Notes: a model not told the origin generated them from the sequence alone. A DNA stretch of 11,179 bases from Bacteroidota bacterium (GCA_024277695.1 JAJRUR010000164.1:1-11179), one strand, 5' to 3'; numbered from the stretch's first letter, positions 1 to 6,696 are shown. Translations and numbers: made by a program.

Positions 1-100
1 ATCCTACGAGACAAAAACCCAACGACTGCGCTCCCCTCTTTTTTCAAGAGAGGGGCCGGGGGTGAGTAGTACTATTGGCACATGAGCGCGTTAAACCGTC

Positions 101-126
101 ACTGCGAGGAGGCACGACGAAGCAGT
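101..126. repeat. Stem-bounded repeat unit (GAGGAGGCACGACGAAGC type)
   Basis: The arms ACTGC (101-105) and GCAGT (122-126) are exact reverse complements around a 16-nt purine-rich core. The more familiar form of this repeat, as I remember it, has ATTGC and GCAAT arms, so both arms here differ by a matching change. That pattern suggests the hairpin itself is maintained. The function is unknown; a REP-like intergenic element is the closest description. Confidence 0.5.
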
Positions 127-183
127 CCCATCCTTCGGAGAGGGTTCTTAACCGCAAAGAATCCCCAAATAGAGCCCTGCCCC

Positions 184-202
184 TACCCCCTCCAAAGGGG
201 TA
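184..202 (-). terminator. Possible 3'-end hairpin of the operon
   Basis: TACCCC (184-189) and GGGGTA (197-202) form a perfect 6-bp GC-rich stem with a 7-nt loop. On the minus strand it lies about 45 nt after the stop codon of the CNNM-family gene. It has no following T-run, so it is not a classical intrinsic terminator. It may be a 3'-end stabilising hairpin or simply part of the repeat unit it sits in. Confidence 0.25.
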
Positions 203-247
203 CAACTGTCACTCGGGGGGGTGTGTTGTGTTGTTATAAACTCCTCA

Positions 248-1486
248 CTATACTGCCGGTTCAGGGTAAACTTTGAAGAGAACCTGTTCTATTTTTTTGT
301 CAGATACTTTTTCGCAAGTGATATGAAATCGGTCAATTTCGAAAGCATCGCCTTCCTCCGGTATGCGTCCATAAGTATGGAGGATATAACCGGATAAAGT
401 TTGGTATTCTCCCTCGGGTATCTTGAGCTCTTCAAACCTTTCATTGAGCATATCGATCTCTGCACGTCCGGAAAATCGGTATAATCGATCACCAATTTTT
501 CTAGCCTCAAGATCATCTTCATCGTGCTCATCCTCGATCTCACCAAATATTTCTTCGATGATATCTTCTAGAGTGATGATCCCGGCTGTACCTCCGTATT
601 CATCCACCACACAAGCCATACTACGTCCCGTCTTCCTAAAAGATTTTAGCACTTTGGTGACCGGCATAGTCTCCGGCACAAAATCAATATCTTTGACTAC
701 ATCAGCGATCTTTTCTACACCCGATAGCAGTGACTGATGATGAACATAACCTATGATCTCGTCTATATCATCATTCACCACGATAATCCGAGATAGTTTG
801 TGCTCTTTGACTGTTTGGATGAGTGCCTGGGGAGATTCGTGGAGAGATACATATATAATTTCAGTTCTAGGGACCATCGCATCGCGTGCTTTGATGTCTT
901 TGAACTGCAAGGCGTTATTAAATATCTCGGCATCCTCTACACGATCCTCTACATAACGTTGAAGATCGAGGCGAGTAAGCATAGGCTCTTCTGTAGTATA
1001 GCTCTTCTTAAAGATTAGACGAATCAAGCTCGTCGATAGAAGCATCATGATCCAAGTAGGTATGTTGAGCATACGTACTATGGCATGAAGCGGCTTGGCA
1101 ATATTGAGCATTATCGAGGTCGCATGATGTCTAAAATATGACTTCGGCAAAAACTCACCAAACAAGAGTACAATGACTGTTATGCACAATGTCCCCAAAA
1201 GCAATATCGCCAAATCACTCAAGCCCATCCGGATAAACCAACGCTCAAGGAGCATAGTCATCAAGGTAGAAAACACTACCAAGGCGATATTATTGCCTAC
1301 CAACATGGCACTCAAAAATCGTTGGGGCTCTTGATAAAAGTCCGCAAGTATTTTTCCCTTTTTTGAGGACTTGTCCTTTTCTAGTTCGATCCTCAACTTA
1401 GATGCTGACAAAAATGCAATCTCCGAACCCGAAAAGAGTCCCGAAAAAATAAGCGATAGGACAATAAATATAATCAGCCAGAGCAT
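248..1486 (-). CDS. CNNM/CorC-HlyC family membrane protein
   Basis: A 412-residue inner-membrane protein with the standard three-part layout of the family formerly called hemolysin C or CorC. Residues 1 to about 190 form the DUF21/CNNM transmembrane domain, with the signature SGLFSGSEIAFLSAS (15-29), a GNN motif (64-66) and EFLPKS (111-116). Hydrophobic segments lie near 2-25, 58-80, 92-112 and 138-158. Two CBS domains follow, starting near ARDAMVPRTE (200-209) and ending in VDEYGGTAGIITLEDIIEEI (294-313). The CorC/HlyC C-terminal domain covers about 325-410. Family members are linked to Mg2+ or other cation homeostasis, with the CBS pair as the nucleotide-sensing module; the substrate cannot be read from sequence. 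It is the last visible gene of its operon, 1 nt after lptC. GldE of gliding bacteria belongs to the same family, but it normally neighbours gldD, so I do not use that name. Confidence 0.93.
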   Translation of the reverse strand: MLWLIIFIVLSLIFSGLFSGSEIAFLSASKLRIELEKDKSSKKGKILADFYQEPQRFLSAMLVGNNIALVVFSTLMTMLLERWFIRMGLSDLAILLLGTLCITVIVLLFGEFLPKSYFRHHATSIMLNIAKPLHAIVRMLNIPTWIMMLLSTSLIRLIFKKSYTTEEPMLTRLDLQRYVEDRVEDAEIFNNALQFKDIKARDAMVPRTEIIYVSLHESPQALIQTVKEHKLSRIIVVNDDIDEIIGYVHHQSLLSGVEKIADVVKDIDFVPETMPVTKVLKSFRKTGRSMACVVDEYGGTAGIITLEDIIEEIFGEIEDEHDEDDLEARKIGDRLYRFSGRAEIDMLNERFEELKIPEGEYQTLSGYILHTYGRIPEEGDAFEIDRFHITCEKVSDKKIEQVLFKVYPEPAV

Positions 1487-1487
1487 A

Positions 1488-2054
1488 CTACTTGATAGTT
1501 AAATCTTGAATTTTCCAATTTCCCTCTACTGCATTGACCTCAAAGATCGTAAAATTTTGATTGGCCCTAAAGCCATGACTATATATGACCTCATTTTCCG
1601 GTCGCTTGATCTTTACAAACTTGTTGGTATAGACTTCGGATATTTTTTCATCCCAAATAAGTTCTGTCGTCATCAGAGTATCTCCATAAATATTGTACAA
1701 CGTCACTTGATCGCGAACGACAAAGCGCTTGGACTGAATGTCTTGCTCTGCCCATTGGGCAGTAAGCCAAGATTCTTTCAGATCACGAGAGCGATTTCTA
1801 TGTGTTGGGTCAAAAAAAGTTACTTGTATGCCATCTTCAAAGATATTGGCATTAGATCCGGCACCTTCCTTTCGTATCATCGATGGTGCGGTGAGTCTTA
1901 CTTTTAGACGCGCTGAATCCAGATACTCCATTACGATATTTTTGGCTTGCTCTTCGGCTTGTGTCTCTTGGATCACTGTACGCTCAAAATTCGCTGTCGA
2001 GTCACATGCCCACAAAATTCCCATCCACAAAATCATATTTAAAATCTTCATCAT
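1488..2054 (-). CDS. lptC: LPS export ABC transporter periplasmic protein LptC
   Basis: A 188-residue protein with a short hydrophobic leader ending in a lipobox-like LWAC, cysteine at residue 17, so it is probably a lipoprotein, as is usual for LptC in Bacteroidota (the E. coli protein instead keeps a membrane helix). The body has the LptC beta-jellyroll pattern: a first strand region with DSARLKVRLTAP (46-57), an IQVTFFD strand pair (76-82), and later TLYNIYGDTLMTTELIWDE, typical of the family's repeating strands. LptC passes lipopolysaccharide from the LptBFG extractor to the periplasmic LptA bridge. Its start codon overlaps the stop codon of the upstream surface-protein gene (ATGA, 2051-2054), and its stop is 1 nt from the next gene, so the three are almost certainly one transcript. 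The family is divergent; the call rests on pattern, length, lipobox and the adjacent CNNM gene, a pairing common in this phylum. Confidence 0.85.
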   Translation of the reverse strand: MMKILNMILWMGILWACDSTANFERTVIQETQAEEQAKNIVMEYLDSARLKVRLTAPSMIRKEGAGSNANIFEDGIQVTFFDPTHRNRSRDLKESWLTAQWAEQDIQSKRFVVRDQVTLYNIYGDTLMTTELIWDEKISEVYTNKFVKIKRPENEVIYSHGFRANQNFTIFEVNAVEGNWKIQDLTIK

Positions 2055-4141
2055 CTGATCAGAGTTACATCACCTTTATATACAATCACTTCGTCGTCCA
2101 AAAACCGTATCTTGGCCATATATGTATAGACCCCGGGATTTTGCATCACACCTTTAAACCTTCCATCCCATCCTTGGCTAAAAGTTTGGCTACCGAAAGG
2201 GAGATTACGCCCGTCAAAAACCAGATCACCCCAACGATTAAATATCTTGAGCTCGACGATGCCGTTTTCAGCTGTTCCCAAGCCTCCAAATACGGTAAAT
2301 ACATCATTGCTCCCGTCCAAATTGTGCGGAGTAAATGCATTGGGAATGTACACGTTTCTCACAGCTTCTACGCGTACTGTAACACTATCCGTAGCGGTAC
2401 AGCCTGTAGAATCCCTAATCGTAGCTATATAGGTCGTCGTCACATAAGGTGAAGCCAAAGGTTCAAAACAATCCGTACAGTCAAGCCCCATAGACGGACT
2501 CCATGTAATACTGACCGGCTGACCGGCAGGGGTCACAAAAGAATTGAGGCGAGTCTGTCCTCCCAACTGGATCGTTCGATCATCTCCTAACTCGACCAAG
2601 AGCTTCAGACCATCCTGAATCGTGACATCGATCTGCGTCGCACATCCCTTAATATCCTGCACCTCGACATTATAGACACCGGCAGCTAATTGTTCATAAC
2701 GATCCAATTCGAGAAACCGACTATCATTGACATTGTAGCTATAAGGCCCATTACCTCCGGTAGTCTCTAACTCAAAAAAACCGTTTTGTTCTCCTGCACA
2801 GACATTATCTCCTTGATCTACAATACGCACCTCCAAGGCATCAAAATCCTGACAACATGATGCGATATCAATTGTTTGCGTGACCGATACCAAACAGCCT
2901 TTTTCGCTCTCCACTGTAAGCACTACCGTTTTAGGGCCAAAAGACTCAAATATAACATTGTGCGGTCCTTGACCTGTACCTGTAGGGGGATTAGCTCCCT
3001 GTCCGAATATCCATGACCATGATACGATATTATCTATACCCGTTGCGGTAGATAGATCCGTCAAAATTACCGTTTTGTCACATTCAAAAGCTTGAGTGGC
3101 TTCGATCATAAAATCGGGCTCCGGCCCTTGAAACTCCGCTGTACCACCAAAAGTCACTTCAAAGCCCGAGCCGGATTGCGAAAAATTATTGACCAATATT
3201 CCATAAGCACGACCGGCGATTAGGTCTGCCGGTGTATTGAATCCATTCTCTCCGGGGTCGCAGCCGGCATCTTCTTCGTTGTCTGTTTCTCCTGCCCGCA
3301 ATCCGGTGTCGGGGCCACAAGCTGCCCCATCGCCACCAAAAGTAGCATTGCAACGCAATAGTATTTTTCCGGAAGGGTCATCGATACCATTGGGAAACTC
3401 CCAAATAGCAAAGTCCAAATCATCCGACCTCAACAAGGGAGCAAATGTAAACTCCAAAGTGCCGGAAGTTTTGGCTATAAACTTAAACCAAACGGACTGA
3501 TCTTCTGAACCGGTTCCGGCAGGATCAAGGCAGGTCCCCGCACCTTCATCAGGCTCAAGCCCAACTCCACTTATTTGCTCAACCGAAAAGGTAGATTTGT
3601 CACACAGATAAGAAGCGGTCACATAATCCGAACCCGGAGTGGCCGGCATAAAAAAGCTATTGACACATAAAGTAAAACTCCCTTCGTTGGACCCCTGTAC
3701 ACGTATGTAGTAGGTCTGCCCAACCACTAGTCCGCTCCAAATCAGCTGGACATTGCCCAGCCCACCTAAGTCCGATTTGCACGCTAAGCCCCCACTTACA
3801 GCCGTAAAATTAATACAATTAGGTGTGGTAAAGAGTGCCAGCTCCGGATTGGTAAGTGTCCCTCCAACACCCCCACCGGCATTTCCGATGATGCTCACAC
3901 TGACAGATGACCCGGTAGCTACAAAACTAAACCATACATCAGGTCCACTCCCATTAAAACAACCGGCTGAAGCCAATCCCTCATTTGTCGCACCCTCTGT
4001 AGTATAGGCTCCTTCTGCCGAACAATAGTTGATCGGATTATCTATAAATGCAGCATTAAAACAAGCATCATTGGCCGGCTGAGCCCACATACCGAAACAA
4101 ACTAAAAAGTAGCATAACAAAACACTTATACCTCTATTCAT
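2051..4141 (-). CDS. Large secreted PKD/SprB-repeat protein, T9SS type B sorting domain
   Basis: A 696-residue exported protein. A signal peptide covers residues 1 to about 21 (FGMWAQ before PANDAC). Two related Cys-containing beta-sandwich modules follow, about 22-165 (opening NDACFNA) and 166-335. A PKD domain spans about 343-428 (core VSWSWIFGQG), then a SprB-type repeat at about 433-510 (GGNGPYSYN ... GVYNVEVQD), then an Ig-like module at about 511-592 with a CTDC pair and a GCTATDSVTV end. The last 100 residues are the gliding-motility-associated C-terminal domain (type B T9SS signal): YIPNAFTPHNLDGSNDVF, IFNRWGDLVF, WDG (658-660), GVYTYM and a terminal YKGDVTLIR. Such proteins cross the outer membrane through T9SS and stay on the surface or are released; many are adhesin-like. 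No catalytic motif is visible. It is first in the operon with lptC. The precise ligand or role is unknown. Confidence 0.92.
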   Translation of the reverse strand: MNRGISVLLCYFLVCFGMWAQPANDACFNAAFIDNPINYCSAEGAYTTEGATNEGLASAGCFNGSGPDVWFSFVATGSSVSVSIIGNAGGGVGGTLTNPELALFTTPNCINFTAVSGGLACKSDLGGLGNVQLIWSGLVVGQTYYIRVQGSNEGSFTLCVNSFFMPATPGSDYVTASYLCDKSTFSVEQISGVGLEPDEGAGTCLDPAGTGSEDQSVWFKFIAKTSGTLEFTFAPLLRSDDLDFAIWEFPNGIDDPSGKILLRCNATFGGDGAACGPDTGLRAGETDNEEDAGCDPGENGFNTPADLIAGRAYGILVNNFSQSGSGFEVTFGGTAEFQGPEPDFMIEATQAFECDKTVILTDLSTATGIDNIVSWSWIFGQGANPPTGTGQGPHNVIFESFGPKTVVLTVESEKGCLVSVTQTIDIASCCQDFDALEVRIVDQGDNVCAGEQNGFFELETTGGNGPYSYNVNDSRFLELDRYEQLAAGVYNVEVQDIKGCATQIDVTIQDGLKLLVELGDDRTIQLGGQTRLNSFVTPAGQPVSITWSPSMGLDCTDCFEPLASPYVTTTYIATIRDSTGCTATDSVTVRVEAVRNVYIPNAFTPHNLDGSNDVFTVFGGLGTAENGIVELKIFNRWGDLVFDGRNLPFGSQTFSQGWDGRFKGVMQNPGVYTYMAKIRFLDDEVIVYKGDVTLIR

Positions 4142-4179
4142 ATCACAAGTTTATAACATATATACGAAATAATTTCCCC

Positions 4180-4210
4180 CAAAGATGTAACATTTTAAAA
4201 ACTTATCCAA
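4180..4210 (-). promoter_or_regulatory. Candidate Bacteroidota promoter for the T9SS-lptC-CNNM operon
   Basis: On the minus strand, TTG (4210-4208) is followed after 20 nt by CATCTTTG (4187-4180). The Bacteroidota housekeeping consensus is TTG, then 17-23 nt, then TAnnTTTG, so the only mismatch is the first base of the -7 box. Transcription would begin near 4174 and leave a leader of about 33 nt before the ATG at 4141. This is a sequence match only. Confidence 0.4.
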
Positions 4211-4239
4211 CAATCGATATGCTGCTTAGTGGAAAGTAA

Positions 4240-4247
4240 TATCTTTG
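4240..4247 (+). promoter_or_regulatory. Candidate -7 box of pssA, very close to the start codon
   Basis: TATCTTTG matches the Bacteroidota -7 consensus TAnnTTTG exactly. It ends only 4 nt before the pssA ATG at 4252, so the transcript would be leaderless or nearly so. No TTG lies at the expected -33 distance (only ATG at 4219-4221 or CTG at 4222-4224), which lowers confidence. The site faces away from the minus-strand promoter at 4180-4210. Confidence 0.35.
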
Positions 4248-4251
4248 GCTT

Positions 4252-4995
4252 ATGACATTTCGCGAAAGAATACCGAATATCATAACGCTCATCAATCTAT
4301 TTTGCGGATGTGCAGCTATCGTCTTTTTGATCAATGAAGAATGGAAAACAGCATTTGTGCTACTGGGTATCAGCCTTCTAGCTGATTTTTTGGATGGTTT
4401 TGCTGCGCGATTACTGCATGTTGATTCGCCCGTAGGCAAAGAATTGGACTCCCTAGCAGACATGGTTTCTTTTGGCGTAGCACCCGGAATAATGATGTTT
4501 TTGATCCTATTAAAAAATTTCCAACTCACAGAACCTGACCGCTTTTGGGCAGTTTTGCCCGCACTTCCTGCTTTTTTACTCACTATGTTTTCTGCTTTGA
4601 GGTTAGCGAGATTTAATCTGGACTTTGAGCAGACCGACCATTTTGTTGGTCTCAATACACCCGCCTCTACCATTCTGGTAGCAGGCATATCCATCATTGT
4701 AAACCAAGGCATCCATCCTCTGGACAAATATCTTTCCAATCCCTATGTCATCTATTTGGTCATCATCGTTTTGTGTTATTTATTACTAGCCAACCTACCT
4801 ATGTTCAGCCTGAAATTTAAACATTTTGCCTGGTCGGGCAACGAAATACGCTATATTTTTCTTGTACTTGCAGTGCTACTGATCTTTATCACTAAAGGTA
4901 CAGCTCCGACATGGATTATTTTTATCTATCTACTGCTCAATGGATTTCAGAAACTCTTCAAAATAAGAAGGAAGAAAAAACACAATCGATCATAG
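4252..4995 (+). CDS. pssA: CDP-diacylglycerol-serine O-phosphatidyltransferase
   Basis: A 247-residue polytopic membrane enzyme that condenses CDP-diacylglycerol with L-serine to give phosphatidylserine and CMP, the step before phosphatidylethanolamine. The CDP-alcohol phosphatidyltransferase motif D-x2-DG-x2-AR-x8-G-x3-D-x3-D is complete: D45, D48, G49, A52, R53, G62, D66 and D70. The N-terminus RIPNIITLINLFCGC is typical of PssA rather than of PgsA. Hydrophobic helices are visible around 10-27, 33-45, 75-90, 95-112, 163-183 and 198-230, and the tail ends in a basic RRKKKHNRS. Length and motif fit the short, membrane-embedded PssA II class. No in-frame alternative start fits better than the ATG at 4252. 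It stands 52 nt ahead of purS and 110 nt from the divergent surface-protein gene. Confidence 0.93.
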   Translation: MTFRERIPNIITLINLFCGCAAIVFLINEEWKTAFVLLGISLLADFLDGFAARLLHVDSPVGKELDSLADMVSFGVAPGIMMFLILLKNFQLTEPDRFWAVLPALPAFLLTMFSALRLARFNLDFEQTDHFVGLNTPASTILVAGISIIVNQGIHPLDKYLSNPYVIYLVIIVLCYLLLANLPMFSLKFKHFAWSGNEIRYIFLVLAVLLIFITKGTAPTWIIFIYLLLNGFQKLFKIRRKKKHNRS

Positions 4996-5005
4996 AGCTT
5001 TTTTG

Positions 5006-5013
5006 TAGTTTTG
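5006..5013 (+). promoter_or_regulatory. Candidate -7 box for purS-rsmI
   Basis: TAGTTTTG matches TAnnTTTG exactly and lies 34 nt before the purS start, leaving a leader of roughly 28 nt. It falls in the 52-nt gap after pssA. No TTG sits at the expected upstream distance, so purS and rsmI may be transcribed partly from this site and partly by read-through from pssA. Confidence 0.3.
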
Positions 5014-5047
5014 CAGTTCAACCTTTTTCTTAGCAAGAATAAAAATC

Positions 5048-5305
5048 ATGAAGTTTAAAGCCGAAATAGACATTATGCCCCACAAGGAACTACTCGATCC
5101 TCAAGGCAAAACCTTAAAAAAAAACATGCACCATCTACATATAGAAGGCATAGAAGATATTCGGGTAGGTAAGCATATCCACGTAGAATTGGAAGCCCCG
5201 GACGAGTCATCTGCCAAAGAAAAAGTGGAACTCGCTTGCAATAAATTGTTGATCAACCCCATAATGGAAAACTATCGGTATGAAATTTATCCCTTGGAGG
5301 CATAA
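5048..5305 (+). CDS. purS: Phosphoribosylformylglycinamidine synthase subunit PurS
   Basis: An 85-residue cytosolic protein matching the PurS family in length and pattern: KFKAEIDIMPHKELLDPQGK at the start (the DPQGK at 17-21 is the family signature), a VGKHIHVEL strand (40-48), a helix with AKEKVELACNKLLINPIMENY, and a YEIYPLEA end. PurS is the small bridging subunit of the three-part FGAR amidotransferase (PurS, PurQ glutaminase, small PurL synthetase), step four of de novo purine synthesis. Its presence implies that the organism uses the three-subunit enzyme rather than the single long PurL. purQ and purL are not in the window, so the pathway genes are scattered. The stop codon is followed after 3 nt by rsmI. 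Confidence 0.92.
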   Translation: MKFKAEIDIMPHKELLDPQGKTLKKNMHHLHIEGIEDIRVGKHIHVELEAPDESSAKEKVELACNKLLINPIMENYRYEIYPLEA

Positions 5306-5308
5306 ATT

Positions 5309-5977
5309 ATGCTTTACGTAGTCCCCACTCCGATCGGAAACCTCCAAGATATTACTCTGCGTGCCTTGGATGTACTCAAGTCAGTGGACCTCATACTGGC
5401 AGAAGATACACGTAACACAAAGCATCTGCTAGACCGGTATGCGATCAGTACACCTATGAGTTCTTATCACGCCCATAACGAACATCGCCGCCTATCATCG
5501 ATCATCCGCCAACTCCAACACCAACATATTGCTCTAGTCAGTGACGGAGGTACGCCCGGCATCTCAGATCCTGGTTTTTTACTCATTCGAGCTTGTATAG
5601 AAGCACAACTTCCTGTCCAAGTACTGCCGGGAGCATCTGCTCTCACTACGGCACTCGTCTCCAGTGGTCTTCCGTGCAATCGATTCTACTTTGAGGGTTT
5701 TTTACCCCATAAAAAAGGCCGAAAAACAAGACTTAATTACCTAGCCCGTTTGGATCAGACCACAATCATCTATGAATCCCCACACCGCTTGCTCAAATGC
5801 CTCCACCAACTCGCCGAACACTGCGGTACTGATCGTTCGGTAAGCGTCTGCAAAGAACTATCCAAAAAATTTGAATCCGTCTATAGGGGTACTTTGGCAC
5901 AAGCCATAGAACATTTTGAGGCTATAGCCAATATAAAAGGCGAATATGTCATCGTACTGGCAGGAATAAAAGATTAG
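5309..5977 (+). CDS. rsmI: 16S rRNA (cytidine-1402-2'-O)-methyltransferase
   Basis: A 222-residue SAM-dependent enzyme that 2'-O-methylates C1402 in the decoding centre of 16S rRNA. It has the tetrapyrrole-methylase fold signatures of RsmI: VPTPIGNL (5-12), LAEDTRNT (30-37), SDGGTPGISDPG (78-89), LPGAS (106-110), FEGFLPH followed by KKGRKTRL, YESPHR (155-160), KELSK (182-186) and KGEYVIV (210-216). E. coli RsmI is near 286 residues; the small C-terminal domain of that protein is missing here, as is usual in this phylum, so this is not a truncation. It follows purS by 3 nt, with no room for a separate promoter, so the two are co-transcribed although their functions are unrelated. Confidence 0.95.
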   Translation: MLYVVPTPIGNLQDITLRALDVLKSVDLILAEDTRNTKHLLDRYAISTPMSSYHAHNEHRRLSSIIRQLQHQHIALVSDGGTPGISDPGFLLIRACIEAQLPVQVLPGASALTTALVSSGLPCNRFYFEGFLPHKKGRKTRLNYLARLDQTTIIYESPHRLLKCLHQLAEHCGTDRSVSVCKELSKKFESVYRGTLAQAIEHFEAIANIKGEYVIVLAGIKD

Positions 5978-6024
5978 ACCTACAAGAACAATATTGATCC
6001 GATAATCTTGTTTAATCCAATACA

Positions 6025-6510
6025 ATGCACAAGCTAAATAAGATCTTTTTTACACTCATCATTCAGATATCCTGCTTGCCTATCTTTGCCCAACAGGTAG
6101 ATTATTATCACGATTTTAATGTCGATTACTTCCCCAGAATAACAGTGCATCAATTTGATCCTAAATTTGGAGGACAACCGCAATATGGAGAGTTGATTGA
6201 AACTCTGACCAACATAACAAGATATATTTTGGGTGAGTACAAATACCTAGAAAGGATGTCAGGATTCGTAATGATGTCATCCGGAATCTGTCCGCCGCAA
6301 ATCCGCAATGCAGAAAAATGGATAAAAATAGAAATAGATAAAAAAGGGCACTTAAACAATGTAGAAGTATATCAACATGCTGTACAACGCAATCACCTAC
6401 TATCAGAACAATACAGCAAAATATTGCAAGCAGCGACATTTCATCCCGCTCTCAAATCCATGGAACCGGTAAATATAAGACTGTACTATATAGTAAAATC
6501 AAATCCTTAA
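6025..6510 (+). CDS. Small exported protein with TonB-C-like C-terminal half
   Basis: A 161-residue protein with a clear signal peptide (1 to about 23, ending CLPIFAQ). The segment 98-158 has the pattern of the TonB C-terminal fold: KWIKIEIDKKGHLNNVEVYQ (a first strand with the D-x-x-G turn), a helix ending ILQAATFHPAL (compare the family's 'xxWxFxPA'), then MEPVNIRLYYIV (compare 'GKPVxVxVxxxI'). The part between the signal peptide and this domain (about 24-95) is not recognised. A true TonB needs an inner-membrane anchor and a proline-rich spacer; neither is present, so it is unlikely to energise outer-membrane transport. Small periplasmic TonB-C-domain proteins are frequent in this phylum and lack an assigned function. 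The gene begins 47 nt after rsmI and may be read from the same transcript. The fold assignment is an inference from pattern. Confidence 0.6.
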   Translation: MHKLNKIFFTLIIQISCLPIFAQQVDYYHDFNVDYFPRITVHQFDPKFGGQPQYGELIETLTNITRYILGEYKYLERMSGFVMMSSGICPPQIRNAEKWIKIEIDKKGHLNNVEVYQHAVQRNHLLSEQYSKILQAATFHPALKSMEPVNIRLYYIVKSNP

Positions 6511-6696
6511 TCCAATTTTTTTTTGATCACTTTCTTATTTTTTCTTCGACTGGATATGATATCTGTCTCAATTACTTTCTATTAAAAAAAAGGATGCATT
6601 TCGTCTAAATAGGATTATTTCAAACTATTTTAGAAGGCTTTTTTGTGCTTATTCCCCAAATAAGCACTAACTTGCAAAAATCTATATCTCATAGCT
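6511..6696. other. AT-rich intergenic region before the second T9SS gene
   Basis: This 186-nt stretch has no protein-like frame. It holds a T-run at 6516-6524 just after the upstream stop codon with no convincing hairpin before it, a short odd palindrome GATAT-G-ATATC at 6553-6563, an A8 run at 6584-6591, and the 9-bp inverted repeat at 6645-6667. No perfect TAnnTTTG box was found. Confidence 0.6.
6645..6667. promoter_or_regulatory. Perfect 9-bp inverted repeat upstream of a T9SS cargo gene
   Basis: GTGCTTATT (6645-6653) and AATAAGCAC (6659-6667) are exact reverse complements with a 5-nt loop CCCCA. The element sits 29 nt before the start codon of the gene at 6697. It is preceded, not followed, by a T-run on the plus strand and is followed by an A-run on the minus strand, so it does not read as an intrinsic terminator in either direction. 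It could be an operator or a leader hairpin controlling the secreted protein. Confidence 0.45.

Larger units (their letters stand above)
1..240. repeat. Mosaic of short intergenic repeats, no gene
   Basis: This non-coding stretch lies beyond the 3' end of the minus-strand operon and looks like several short repeat units side by side. Unit 1 (about 30-66) is a C-rich/G-rich hairpin: 33-39 pairs with 49-55 (7 bp), followed by a G-rich tail. Unit 2 (about 97-130) is the 'GAGGAGGCACGACGAAGC' type of repeat, bounded by complementary arms at 101-105 and 122-126. Unit 3 (about 148-160) contains 'TTAACCGCAAAGA'. Unit 4 (about 180-205) is a second C-rich/G-rich hairpin, 184-189 with 197-202. A run of seven G follows at about 215-221. 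From memory, similar units occur in many copies between genes in Bacteroidota genomes; only single copies are visible here. A 64-codon open frame at 82-276 runs through the units and has no protein-like character. The left end may be cut by the window edge. Confidence 0.6.

Noticed and set aside
82..276. Open frame of 64 codons on the plus strand
   Set aside because: It runs through the repeat units and the 3' end of the CNNM gene, with no domain pattern; it looks like a chance frame.
248..1486. Naming the CNNM-family gene gldE
   Set aside because: The family is shared, but the neighbours are lptC and a surface protein rather than gldD, so the specific name is not supported.
5309..5977. Truncated rsmI
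   Set aside because: The shorter length compared with E. coli is normal for this phylum, and all core motifs are present.
6003..6010. TAATCTTG as a -7 box for the gene at 6025
   Set aside because: It has one mismatch in the essential TTTG part and no TTG at the right distance; read-through from rsmI is simpler.
5982..6011. ACAAGA/TCTTGT inverted repeat between rsmI and the next gene
   Set aside because: The 6-bp stem spans an 18-nt loop, is AT-rich and has no proper T-run; it is likely chance.
6484..6524. Possible intrinsic terminator after the TonB-C-like gene (palindrome TACTATATAGTA and a T9 run)
   Set aside because: The palindrome is AT-only, lies inside the coding region and is separated from the T-run by 20 nt, so no stable terminator hairpin is formed.
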